NCBI RefSeq assembly: GCF_027946175.1
Contig: NZ_AP026671.1
Span: 620,001-684,000 of the forward strand
DNA from: Nitratiruptor tergarcus DSM 16512
GTDB lineage: Bacteria > Campylobacterota > Campylobacteria > Campylobacterales > Nitratiruptoraceae
Reading direction: 5' to 3'
DNA: 64,000 nt
Each line of letters begins with the position of its first letter. Position 1 is the first letter of the stretch. Under the pieces are notes generated by a model. It searched no databases and was not told the DNA's origin. It saw only the letters and a program-made list of their open reading frames with translations. Both the position numbers and the translations under genes were made by a program. Shown here piece by piece: positions 56,455-63,982 of this stretch.

Positions 56455-56778
56455 GGCGCAGCTGTAAGCCGAGTTCTGTCTTGGATAGCAATTTATCTAG
56501 GCTTTATGTCACCATAAAGCTCAAGCGTCGCACTCGTAACGTGAGGCTTCAACCAGGTGCGACTTGCTGCGGGTTGGGTTTACACTGCCTTCTGTGTTAC
56601 CACAGAAGCGGTGAGCTCTTACCTCACCCTTTCACCCTTGCCTGTGCCAAAAGGCCATCGGCGGTTTATTTTCTGTTGCACTTTCCCTCGGCTTTCACCG
56701 GCCACCCGTTAGGTGGAACCCTGCCTCACTGCAGCTCGGACTTTCCTCTTGGATTTCCAAGTAGCTATCCGCTGCGCC
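56455..56778 (-). ncRNA. rnpB: RNase P RNA (M1 RNA), bacterial type A
   Basis: On the minus strand this stretch has the universal elements: GAGGAAAGTCC (56748-56738), ACAGAAAATAAACCGCC (56676-56660) and the 3' element CAGAACTCGGCTTACAG. The ends pair as P1: GGCGCAGC at 56778 with GCTGCGCC at 56455. Length is about 324 nt. It matures tRNA 5' ends. A strong promoter lies directly upstream. An insertion sequence sits just beyond that promoter. Confidence 0.95.
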
Positions 56779-56784
56779 AGTGAA

Positions 56785-56813
56785 ATTATACCTTAAATAT
56801 AACTTAATGTAAA
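56785..56813 (-). promoter_or_regulatory. Promoter of rnpB
   Basis: Read on the minus strand: TTTACA (56813-56808), a 17-base spacer, and TATAAT (56790-56785), six bases before the predicted RNA 5' end. The -35 box directly abuts the 5-bp target duplication (56814-56818) of the adjacent IS, so any upstream activating sequence now comes from the IS. Confidence 0.8.
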
Positions 56814-57445
56814 GATAGTGTATAAGTCCAATACATATGGCACTCATAATGATTTTCAAGAAGGTATTGTACCGGAGATTTAAAATTAAGAGAAGAGTGT
56901 GGTATTTTGGTATTGTAATCGATGAGCCATTTTGCTAATTTTTTATTGAATTCATCCAAATCTGTAAAGAGTAAATCTTCATAGTATTGAATAAATTGTT
57001 CTTGAATTGTTCTATTAAATCGTTCATTGTGTGCATTCATTTTAGGGCTCCTTGGATATGTCCAGTAGTGTGTAAAGCCTTTTTGTTCAAGCAGAGCATC
57101 AAACTCTTTTTTAAATTCACTGCCATTATCTGAAAGAATTGCAAGTGTACGTTTTTGTTTGATGGAAGTTATTCCATCAATTAAAGCTTCAAGAGCATAT
57201 GCAGTATGTTTTGCTCTTTTGGAGGGAATTGCTACTGCGAATGCAATACGTGTGAGTGGGTCAATCATAGTAAGGATATATCGTTTTATACCGTTTGATA
57301 CTATTTGGATGGTATCGACTGCCCACAGTTCAAATGGTTTGGATTTGAGGTTTTTTGGTTTTCTGTTTTTTTGTGTCTTCTTTTTTGGTTTCACTTTTCC
57401 TTTTGTATCGATGCGGTAGGGAAAAAGTCTCATTGTATCTGGTGC
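56804..57445 (-). pseudogene. Transposase, C-terminal (catalytic rve) half, cut by IS21
   Basis: This frame continues the transposase interrupted at 57445. It carries the DDE core: WAVDTIQI (first Asp), LSDNGSEFKKEF (second Asp) and NAHNERFNRTIQEQ (Glu). The C-terminus reads through the left inverted repeat and stops at 56804, in DNA outside the element, so the stop is supplied by the insertion site. The frame is open further upstream inside the IS21 end, but that part is not transposase. Confidence 0.8.
57414..57445. repeat. 32-bp direct repeat, left copy, flanking IS21
   Basis: Identical to 59473-59504. It codes APDTMRLFPYR of the interrupted transposase. It directly abuts the left IS21 terminus. 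Confidence 0.9.
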
Positions 57446-57556
57446 TGTCACCTGCAATGTTAAAATACACCACAGACGCAAGATGAAAATGTACCATCCA
57501 TGAGATGAGGAAATATAAAAGAATATAATCGCTTCCAAAAATATTTGGAGGCAATA

Positions 57557-58633
57557 GTGATTACATACGAGGAGTTTGTGATGGTACATACACTTTACAG
57601 ACAAGGATACAGCATAAGAGCTATTGCAAGGATGACAGGACTTGATAGAAGAACCGTATCCAAAAGACTCAAAGAGGATAAGCTTCTGCCAAGAAAACCG
57701 AGAGTTTACAAATCGAAGCTTGATCCATACAAAGAGTATATAAAAAAGAGAATAGCTCAAGGGTTGCCGGATAAAATTCCTTCAACGGTAATATACCGGG
57801 AGATTACAGCCAAAGGGTATGAGGGGAAGATAAGAATATTGCAGGCGTTTATGAGCGGGCTTTATAAAGAGCATATGAATGTAAAAGAGGAAGAGGTAGT
57901 GCGATTTGAGACAGATCCGGGCGAGCAGGCGCAAGCTGACTGGACGGTGATACGAAGAGGGAAGAATCCCGTTTATGCCTTTGCGATGATTTTGGGCTAT
58001 AGCAGATACGCATTTATCTGCTTTACAGACAATATGCGCTTTGATAGTTTTATAAATTGTCATAAAAAGGCTTTCGCCTTCTTTGGGGGAGTGCCAAGAA
58101 CCATTCTTTACGACAACCTCAAAAGCGTGGTGATAGAGCATAACGCTTACGGGAATGCAAAACACAGATTTAATGAGAGGTTTTTGGATTTTTCCAAAGA
58201 GTATGGATTTATTCCAAAACTTTGTAAACCCTACAGGGCAAAAACAAAAGGGAAGGTAGAGAGAGTTATAGGCTATATGAAAGGAAACTTCTATATTCCT
58301 TTGAAAGCAAGACTCAAAAACTCTTCGCTTGTTATAGATACAAAGCTTCTTAACAGCCAGATATTTCAGTGGCTTGAAATCGTTCATAATAGAGTGCACG
58401 CAACAACGAAGCAAAAACCAAAAGAGCTCTTTATAAAAGAGCAAAAAGCTCTGCTGCCGCTAATAATTTCAGCCAAGCCAAAAAGCTTGCATAACAAAAA
58501 TGAATATGACAATTGCATAGACAAAAAGCTTTCCTTGTCAAATAAAAAGTATAAAAACAGCATAAACATACATAATACAGCTAAGAGTTCTTTAGAGGAG
58601 TATGATGCGCTTTTGGGAGTTTGCCATGCATAA
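57557..58633 (+). CDS. istA: IS21 transposase IstA
   Basis: 358 residues from GTG 57557 behind GGAGG. The N-terminal HTH reads GYSIRAIARMTGLDRRTVSKRL. The rve core has QAQADWTVIRRGKN, PRTILYDNLKSVV and AKTKGKVERVIGYMKGN, giving the DDE residues. It appears intact. Its end overlaps istB by 8 bp. Confidence 0.93.
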   Translation: MITYEEFVMVHTLYRQGYSIRAIARMTGLDRRTVSKRLKEDKLLPRKPRVYKSKLDPYKEYIKKRIAQGLPDKIPSTVIYREITAKGYEGKIRILQAFMSGLYKEHMNVKEEEVVRFETDPGEQAQADWTVIRRGKNPVYAFAMILGYSRYAFICFTDNMRFDSFINCHKKAFAFFGGVPRTILYDNLKSVVIEHNAYGNAKHRFNERFLDFSKEYGFIPKLCKPYRAKTKGKVERVIGYMKGNFYIPLKARLKNSSLVIDTKLLNSQIFQWLEIVHNRVHATTKQKPKELFIKEQKALLPLIISAKPKSLHNKNEYDNCIDKKLSLSNKKYKNSINIHNTAKSSLEEYDALLGVCHA

Positions 58634-59414
58634 AGAGATACACAGTATAAATGAACAGATACAAGAGTATGCTGCGCTTTTTAAACTTCCTGCCATTAAA
58701 GAGAGCTTTTCATCCATAGCTCAAGAAGCAGCTAAAAAGAATCTTTCATACAGTCACTTTTTGCTTGAGCTTTTTAGATATGAACATCAAAAGAAGATAG
58801 AGCGTTCAAAAGCAACAACACTAAAAATGGCAGGCTTTCCAAAAGTAAAGACTCTGGAGATGTTTGATTTCTCATCTTCTGCGGTAGATAGAAATATTAT
58901 TAATGAACTTTCTACTTTAAGATTTATAGAGAATGCCGAAAATATCCTGCTTATTGGACCAAGCGGTGTTGGGAAAACCCACCTGGCCATAGCTTTGGGA
59001 TATTTGGCTACACAAGCAAGAATAAAAACAAAATTCATCACTGCAGCAGATCTGTTATTGCAACTTGAGATAGCCCAGCAGACAAACAGATTGCAGTACT
59101 ATTTCAAAAAGGTTATCAATACAGTAAAACTCTTGATTATCGATGAATTTGGCTATATCAAGCTCAATGAAAACCAGGCCAATCTCTTTTTTCAGGTAAT
59201 CAACAAAAGATATGAAACAGGTTCAATTATCATTACAAGCAATCTATCTTTTACAAAATTCAAGGAGGTGTTAAACAATGATGAAGCGTTAACTACTGCT
59301 GTTCTTGATAGACTTATTCACCATAGCCATATACTCAATATCCAAGGTGAAAGCTACAGGCTTAAGCAAAAAAGAAAAGCTGGTGTCCTTACTGGACTCG
59401 ATAACAATTTTTAG
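58626..59414 (+). CDS. istB: IS21 helper ATPase IstB
   Basis: 262 residues from ATG 58626 behind GGGAG; a frame extension to 58602 is possible. DnaC-like AAA+ fold with Walker A IGPSGVGKTHLAIALGY and Walker B LLIIDEFGYI. It directs target choice and activates IstA. Intact, so the element may be mobile. Confidence 0.93.
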   Translation: MHKEIHSINEQIQEYAALFKLPAIKESFSSIAQEAAKKNLSYSHFLLELFRYEHQKKIERSKATTLKMAGFPKVKTLEMFDFSSSAVDRNIINELSTLRFIENAENILLIGPSGVGKTHLAIALGYLATQARIKTKFITAADLLLQLEIAQQTNRLQYYFKKVINTVKLLIIDEFGYIKLNENQANLFFQVINKRYETGSIIITSNLSFTKFKEVLNNDEALTTAVLDRLIHHSHILNIQGESYRLKQKRKAGVLTGLDNNF

Positions 59415-59472
59415 TTTCAAAGTGGTACATTTTCACTTCGCATCTTGGTACATTTTTAGGTTGCACTTGACA

Positions 59473-59504
59473 CGGTAGGGAAAAAGTCTCATTGTATCTG
59501 GTGC
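59473..59504. repeat. 32-bp direct repeat, right copy, flanking IS21
   Basis: Identical to 57414-57445 and in the same orientation, directly abutting the right IS21 end. Deleting the IS21 plus one copy restores an uninterrupted transposase frame. Confidence 0.9.
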
Positions 59505-59927
59505 TTTTGCGATTATTCTTCCTATTGTGGATTCCGAGGGAGTTTTAAGTTCTTTTTCTTCACAAAAAGGTTTAAGCAGGTGGTAGAGTTTTGCTTTGCC
59601 GATATTGGGATACTCTTTTCTTAATCTTTTTATCTCATTAATAACTTCTCTTGGTACTTTTGACTCTCTTACTCTTTTTGGTCTTCGTGATTTTGGATTT
59701 AAGGCTTTTATATCGCCATCTGCATCATTGAAACTCTTTTTCCATCGAAAGAGTGTTCTTCTGCTTACTCCAAAAGCTTCAGTTGTTGCTGCTAGTCCAT
59801 ATTTTTCCCAAAACTCCAATATCTTTTTTCTTCTTTTTGCCTCTTCGCTTATCATAAGCGAATTGTAGTATATCCTCTCTAATCTTTTATATCCTTTGAG
59901 CCCTGGCAACGTGTATTTGATTTGCAC
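59473..59927 (-). pseudogene. Transposase, N-terminal (HTH) half, cut by IS21
   Basis: The frame starts near 59927 (a later Met giving MISEEAKRRKKILEFW may be the true start). It has an HTH of the form AATTEAFGVSRRTLFRWKKSF, a basic linker and IKRLRKEYPNIGKAKLYHLL, then runs into the 32-bp repeat. Beyond the insertion point it gains a few foreign residues and stops at 59433 inside IS21. With the piece at 56804-57445 it makes one transposase of about 355-365 residues. Confidence 0.8.
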
Positions 59928-59978
59928 TCCTCACTCTCCCTCTCGGAGTGCCATATGTGTTTGAACTTATGCAGATAG

Positions 59979-60012
59979 TGTATAAGTCCTCTAGACATGG
60001 AACTCCTAATGA
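59979..60012. repeat. Solo remnant of an IS end next to the intact IS
   Basis: The sequence TGTATAAGTCCTCTAGACATGG and onward closely resembles the left end of the neighbouring IS (56819-56852), in the same orientation, and is preceded by the same GATAG. No transposase follows it. It may be the leftover end of an older, related element into whose edge the present IS inserted. Confidence 0.6.
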
Positions 60013-60131
60013 ATTTTAACTATGATTCATATTGTAATTAAAATTAATTAAGCTTATGTCGATTAAATATATCTCGATTTTACTTTAATTAAAAACTGGT
60101 GACAGTTTAATGCAAGAAATATTGCGTGTTT

Positions 60132-60159
60132 TTAACATTTGCTTCGATAGTGCTATAAT
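60132..60159 (+). promoter_or_regulatory. Promoter of small membrane protein gene
   Basis: TTAACA (60132-60137), 16-base spacer, TATAAT (60154-60159), 17 bp before the ATG with an AAGGAG ribosome site. The region 60013-60131 is otherwise AT-rich with no visible feature. Confidence 0.55.
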
Positions 60160-60176
60160 TACAAAAAGGAGTATAA

Positions 60177-60611
60177 ATGAAAAAAATAGTAATTGCTCTT
60201 GCAACTCTAGGCTTTTTAGCTCTGCAAATTTATTTAACTTACTATACAAGAAGTGCTTGGATAATATTAGGTTCTTTACTTTTAATGGCATATTTTATTA
60301 TTACAAACTTTAAAGAGTTGGCTTTAGCAATAGTTCTAGCAATATTTGGATATGGTGGTGTCCTAGCTACCATGAAACATCAACAATATATATCGAACAA
60401 TATTACTGTTAAAGACAATATTGTTTATGATACTCAGAGTGGGAAAAAATTTCAAATTCTTTATGAGGCATACCATACAAATGAGAAAAAAAGCACAGCA
60501 AATAAAATTTTAGTGTGTGAGCAGTATATTTTATTCCATAAGCCAACAAAAGACAAATTTTGCTATTTAAGAGAAGGTAGTAAACTTTATAGAATAGAAG
60601 AAAAAGCCTAG
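60177..60611 (+). CDS. Small membrane protein of unknown function
   Basis: A 144-residue protein with three hydrophobic segments (about 4-22, 27-43 and 48-66) and a soluble C-terminal half with two cysteines (ILVCEQYILFH, KFCYLREGSKLYRI). I do not recognise the family. It has its own promoter and ribosome site and ends within a hairpin shared with the convergent oor operon. It lies between the IS nest and oorC. Confidence 0.7.
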   Translation: MKKIVIALATLGFLALQIYLTYYTRSAWIILGSLLLMAYFIITNFKELALAIVLAIFGYGGVLATMKHQQYISNNITVKDNIVYDTQSGKKFQILYEAYHTNEKKSTANKILVCEQYILFHKPTKDKFCYLREGSKLYRIEEKA

Positions 60612-60623
60612 CCAAAAGGCTAG
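60608..60623. terminator. Bidirectional hairpin terminator
   Basis: CTAGCC-AAAA-GGCTAG lies between the converging membrane-protein gene and oorC and includes the TAG stop of the former. On the minus strand it is followed by CTTTTTCTTC, a good T-rich tail for ending the oor transcript. On the plus strand the tail is weaker. Confidence 0.65.
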
Positions 60624-60626
60624 AGC

Positions 60627-61247
60627 TTATACTGCACAAATATCTTTTGCTTTGAGGGCTTCTGCTTCTGCTACAGTTTTGATTCTGCCCTTCTCTTTTG
60701 CTTCTCTTGCATATTTTACACCAAGATTGTATGCAGTTTTATTAAGTTCAACAAATTTAGGCGGAACTTTGGAGATCATTGTCTCATACACGAGCTCTTC
60801 AGGCAATACTTTTGTCATCTCAATGGTTACACCTAGAGCAACTACAGATTGCGTTACAACATTTCCTACTTCTTCTTTTGCAATAGAGATAATAGGAATC
60901 GCATACATCTCCCATCTATCGAGATCTTCTTGGGAAGGCGTTACAAGGTTTGGCTCAAATACAATGATACCACCATCTTTTACACCACTTTTAAACTGAT
61001 TGTAACTTACTTGTGCAGTTGAGAGCATATATTCTATTTCACCCTCATTTGCGTAAGGGTACAAAATCTCTTCATCATCGAGGATGATATCCACTTTTGT
61101 AGGACCACCTCGCACTTGAGATGTATATGTTGCAGCTTTTACACCATATCCGCCAGCTTTAATCTTTGCAGCAGCCAGAATTTCACCTGCGAGCAAAACA
61201 CCTTGACCGCCAACTCCGGTAAATCGTAATTGATGTCTCATAGTCAA
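60627..61247 (-). CDS. oorC: 2-oxoglutarate:ferredoxin oxidoreductase, gamma subunit
   Basis: A 206-residue POR gamma-type subunit starting MTMRHQLRFTGVGGQGVLLAGEIL, with the TYTSQVRGGPTKVDI and ANEGEIEYMLSTAQ blocks. With OorA, B and D it interconverts 2-oxoglutarate and succinyl-CoA using ferredoxin, a key reaction of the reductive TCA cycle and also oxidative in many relatives. It is separated from oorB by 76 bp that holds a GC-rich hairpin. Confidence 0.95.
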   Translation of the reverse strand: MTMRHQLRFTGVGGQGVLLAGEILAAAKIKAGGYGVKAATYTSQVRGGPTKVDIILDDEEILYPYANEGEIEYMLSTAQVSYNQFKSGVKDGGIIVFEPNLVTPSQEDLDRWEMYAIPIISIAKEEVGNVVTQSVVALGVTIEMTKVLPEELVYETMISKVPPKFVELNKTAYNLGVKYAREAKEKGRIKTVAEAEALKAKDICAV

Positions 61248-61307
61248 CTTCCTTTGAGTTTGTTTTTGTATTCTAGTGAATAACTACTATGAGTGTAGCA
61301 ATTCAAA

Positions 61308-61320
61308 GGGGCGAAGCCCC
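61308..61320 (-). other. GC-rich hairpin between oorB and oorC
   Basis: GGGGC-GAA-GCCCC lies just after the oorB stop. On the minus strand it is followed by TTTGAATTG, a short T run only, so it may be a partial terminator or an mRNA-stabilising hairpin that sets the oorC level. Confidence 0.5.
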
Positions 61321-61323
61321 AGA

Positions 61324-62178
61324 TTAGAATGGTTTAACCTGAACAGGAATATCCACTTTTTTCTTATTCTGTGCTGCTTCAATAACAAGATCGTAAGCAT
61401 CACAATATTCCATTTGATCTGTTACATGGTGCAAGATTCCAGTTGGAAAATAGTTGATTTTTTCCTCTTCTGGAAGCTTATCATATTTTGCTTTTGACAT
61501 TGTGATACTATCGATCCAGTTTTGATTTTGAATCGCTTCACCCATTTTGTTTTTTCTTCCCAAGTTAACGTGACAGTTACTAAATACATCAAAGAAACTA
61601 AATCCTCTGTGTTGAAAACCTTTAATAAACATTTTCTCTAGTTTTTTTGGATCTGTTACAGTCTCTCTTGCAATAAAAGTTGCCCCTGCACCTTTTGCAA
61701 GCTCACATGCATCAAATGTTGGATCAACGTTTCCATATTGAGTAGTAACTGCCCACATTCCTTTTGGTGTTGTAGGACTTACTTGTGAGTTTGTAAGACC
61801 ATAGATGAAGTTATTGATCAAAATGAAATTAAGATCGATGTTTCTTCTACAACCGTGAATAGTGTGGTTCCCACCGATAGCAAGTCCGTCACCATCACCT
61901 GCTACGACGATCACATGTTTATCAGGATTTGCCAATTTAATTCCAGTTGCATAGGCAACGGTTCGTCCGTGTGTGGTATGCACAGTATTACAATTGAGAT
62001 ATGAGCTAAATCGACCGCTACATCCGATTCCAGAAACTACACATACATCATCCATATTCCAACCAAGACTGTCAATTGCTCGAATTACTGATTTAAGGAT
62101 AATTCCATCACCACATCCCCAACACCAAAGCGTTGGCATCTTGTCCGTTCGTAAATATTCATTGTAATTAAAAGCCAT
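61324..62178 (-). CDS. oorB: 2-oxoglutarate:ferredoxin oxidoreductase, beta subunit
   Basis: A 284-residue thiamine-diphosphate-binding subunit. It has CWGCGDGII and SGIGCSGRFSSYLN near the start, the TPP/Mg motif VVAGDGDGLAIGGNH and the N-end FILINNFIYGLTNSQVSPTT typical of beta subunits. Cysteines near the start and in SNCHVNLGR may ligate the 4Fe-4S cluster. It follows oorA after 12 bp. Confidence 0.96.
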   Translation of the reverse strand: MAFNYNEYLRTDKMPTLWCWGCGDGIILKSVIRAIDSLGWNMDDVCVVSGIGCSGRFSSYLNCNTVHTTHGRTVAYATGIKLANPDKHVIVVAGDGDGLAIGGNHTIHGCRRNIDLNFILINNFIYGLTNSQVSPTTPKGMWAVTTQYGNVDPTFDACELAKGAGATFIARETVTDPKKLEKMFIKGFQHRGFSFFDVFSNCHVNLGRKNKMGEAIQNQNWIDSITMSKAKYDKLPEEEKINYFPTGILHHVTDQMEYCDAYDLVIEAAQNKKKVDIPVQVKPF

Positions 62179-62190
62179 CTTCTCCCCCTT

Positions 62191-63339
62191 TTATATACCC
62201 ATCTCTTTGAGTTTTTCTATGATTTCAGCTGGGCTGATTGGACGACCGTTTGCTTTATTGAGTGCCACAGGTCGCTTTTTCATAACTCGTTCTACTTCAT
62301 CGATATATTGACCCATATTGAGTTCTGGCATCAAGATTTTCTCAGCTGGGAATCTCTCACCAATCTCTTTCATCTTCTCTTCTGGACTTGGCCAAAGTGT
62401 AATTGGTCTAAACATACCAATTTTTACACCTTGATCTCTAAGTCTATTGATAGCTTCTCGTGCACTTCTACTCACACTTCCATACGCAACAATGAGCCAC
62501 TCTGCATCATCAAGCATATACTCTTCATAGCTATCGAGAAGATCTTTTCTTCTGACATCGATTTTTCTATGAAGTCTCTCAATCAGATTTTGACAGATCT
62601 CTGCATCCTCAGTTGGGAATCCTGTAGGCCCGTGGTGGAGACCAGTAAGGTGGAACCTATATCCCTGGAACATTGGAGGAATTACAGCCGGTTTATCTTG
62701 CGGAACATCAAAAGGTTTGAACTCCTCTTTTGGAATTGACGGATCAGGTTTTGCGCGATCAACAATCGAAGCTTGTACCTCTTCTAAATCTGGAAGCACT
62801 GCTTTTCCATGCATATGTCCAAGAGTCTCATCCAAAAGTACAAATACTGGAGTCATAAGCTCTTCTGCCACATTGAAAGCTCGCACAACTTCAGTGTAGC
62901 ACTCTTCAAGGCTACCTGGACAGAAAGTGATAGATTTATAGTCACCGTGTGTTGGTGCTTTTGCTTGGTTGATATCACCTTGCTGCACACGAGTAGGAAG
63001 ACCAGTTGATGGACCACCTCTCATTACGTTTGTAATTACAAGTGGAGTCTCTGTCATAAAACCAAGACCGATCTGCTCAGCCTTAAGACTGATACCAGGG
63101 CCTGAAGTATTTGTCATAGATTTTACTCCACTCATACTAGCACCTAGTGCTACCGCAATACCACCGATCTCATCTTCCATCTGGATAAATTTTCCACCAA
63201 CTCTTGGAAGTAGGACACTCATCTCATGTGCTACTTCGCTCGATGGTGTAATAGGATATCCTCCAAAAAATCTACATCCTGCATCAATTGCTGCTTTTGC
63301 AGCCAATTCGTTACCACTTGATATTACTTCTCTTGCCAT
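62191..63339 (-). CDS. oorA: 2-oxoglutarate:ferredoxin oxidoreductase, alpha subunit
   Basis: A 382-residue alpha subunit with the FFGGYPITPSSEVAHEM signature at the N-terminus, then MEDEIGGIAVALGASMSG and SGPGISLKAEQIGL, and the C-terminal domain II/III (VAYGSVSRSAREAI, MPELNMGQYIDEV). It forms the catalytic pair with OorB. It follows oorD after 9 bp. Confidence 0.96.
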   Translation of the reverse strand: MAREVISSGNELAAKAAIDAGCRFFGGYPITPSSEVAHEMSVLLPRVGGKFIQMEDEIGGIAVALGASMSGVKSMTNTSGPGISLKAEQIGLGFMTETPLVITNVMRGGPSTGLPTRVQQGDINQAKAPTHGDYKSITFCPGSLEECYTEVVRAFNVAEELMTPVFVLLDETLGHMHGKAVLPDLEEVQASIVDRAKPDPSIPKEEFKPFDVPQDKPAVIPPMFQGYRFHLTGLHHGPTGFPTEDAEICQNLIERLHRKIDVRRKDLLDSYEEYMLDDAEWLIVAYGSVSRSAREAINRLRDQGVKIGMFRPITLWPSPEEKMKEIGERFPAEKILMPELNMGQYIDEVERVMKKRPVALNKANGRPISPAEIIEKLKEMGI

Positions 63340-63348
63340 TACCTCTCC

Positions 63349-63687
63349 TTACGCACAAAGTGCTTTGATATCTTCTTCACGAGCCATATAGTGATTTTTC
63401 TTAATTGCTTCTGCTCGCTCTTTCGCTTCTTTGCTGAGTTTTGCAAATTTATACTCTTTTCTATCAGCCACCATAATTGCAAAGTCTGGACACTCAAGCT
63501 CACAGTCATTGCATCCAATACAACTATCTGGATAAACAACCTTTACCATAGCACCAAGAATAGTTTTAGGCTCAGGAACCATTGCCAAAACACCTGCTGG
63601 GCAATAAGCAACACAAAGGTCACACGCTTTACAGTTATTCTCTTCAACCCATACAGGTGTGTTTTCAGGGGCTTTTAATAATCCCAT
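63349..63687 (-). CDS. oorD: 2-oxoglutarate:ferredoxin oxidoreductase, delta (2x[4Fe-4S]) subunit
   Basis: A 112-residue ferredoxin-like subunit. Two cluster motifs are visible: CKACDLCVAYCPAGV and CIGCNDCELECPDFAI. It passes electrons between the alpha/beta core and ferredoxin. First of oorDABC. It lies only one base after the HMA-domain gene. Confidence 0.96.
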   Translation of the reverse strand: MGLLKAPENTPVWVEENNCKACDLCVAYCPAGVLAMVPEPKTILGAMVKVVYPDSCIGCNDCELECPDFAIMVADRKEYKFAKLSKEAKERAEAIKKNHYMAREEDIKALCA

Positions 63688-63688
63688 A

Positions 63689-63982
63689 TTATTCTCCTTT
63701 ATCTAAAGTAAATTTTCCAACTGCACAGCTCACAAAACTTTTTGTTTTGAGGCCTAATTTATCCATTGAGGATAATTTTTGATCATATAAAGGATAACCT
63801 AGACCTATTAATATCTCTTTGAATTTCTCTTCATCGGCCTCATTTTGCAACTCAACTGTTACGATTCGAGGCTCTTTTGTAAGATTAACATCTATGAAAC
63901 TAAAATGAGGAGAAAGCGCTTTTTTGATACTATTCGCGCACCCCTCACATCGAATATTTGCTACTGCAAAACTTTTTTTCAT
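63689..63982 (-). CDS. Small heavy-metal-associated (HMA) domain protein
   Basis: A 97-residue protein. Residues 1-68 form an HMA/MerP-like ferredoxin fold with the metal-binding motif RCEGCANSIKKAL (Cys12 and Cys15), followed by a basic C-terminal tail with one more Cys (SFVSCAVGK). By family it binds Cu+ or another soft metal. It overlaps the previous stop codon (TAATG) and precedes oorD by one base, so it is coexpressed with the 2-oxoglutarate oxidoreductase. No metal pump is adjacent in view. Confidence 0.82.
   Translation of the reverse strand: MKKSFAVANIRCEGCANSIKKALSPHFSFIDVNLTKEPRIVTVELQNEADEEKFKEILIGLGYPLYDQKLSSMDKLGLKTKSFVSCAVGKFTLDKGE

Larger units (their letters stand above)
57446..59472. 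mobile_element. IS21-family insertion sequence with istA and istB
   Basis: About 2.03 kb. The ends are inverted: left TGTCACCTGCAATG..., right reading inward TGTCAAGTGCAACC..., both with internal AAAATGTACCA repeats typical of IS21 multiple end repeats. It contains complete istA and istB in overlapping frames. It sits inside the integrase-type IS transposase gene. Family target duplications are 4-8 bp, but here the flanks repeat over 32 bp. Confidence 0.88.
56819..59973. mobile_element. Integrase-type insertion sequence (IS481/IS3-like), interrupted by an IS21-family element
   Basis: Terminal inverted repeats of about 27 bp are present at 56819-56845 and 59946-59973 (left TGTATAAGTCC..., right reading inward TGCATAAGTTC..., both ending ACATATGGCACTC). 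The 5-bp flanks GATAG match at 56814-56818 and 59974-59978, consistent with a target duplication. It holds one transposase in two pieces on the minus strand. Removing the inner IS21 and one copy of its 32-bp flank leaves about 1.1 kb, normal for the family. Confidence 0.8.

Noticed and set aside
56481-56783. 100-residue open frame on the plus strand
   Set aside because: It lies wholly antisense to the RNase P RNA, whose conserved elements explain the sequence.
57414-57445. 32-bp repeat as part of the IS21 element itself
   Set aside because: It codes the interrupted transposase in frame on both sides, and the inverted IS21 ends begin just inside it.
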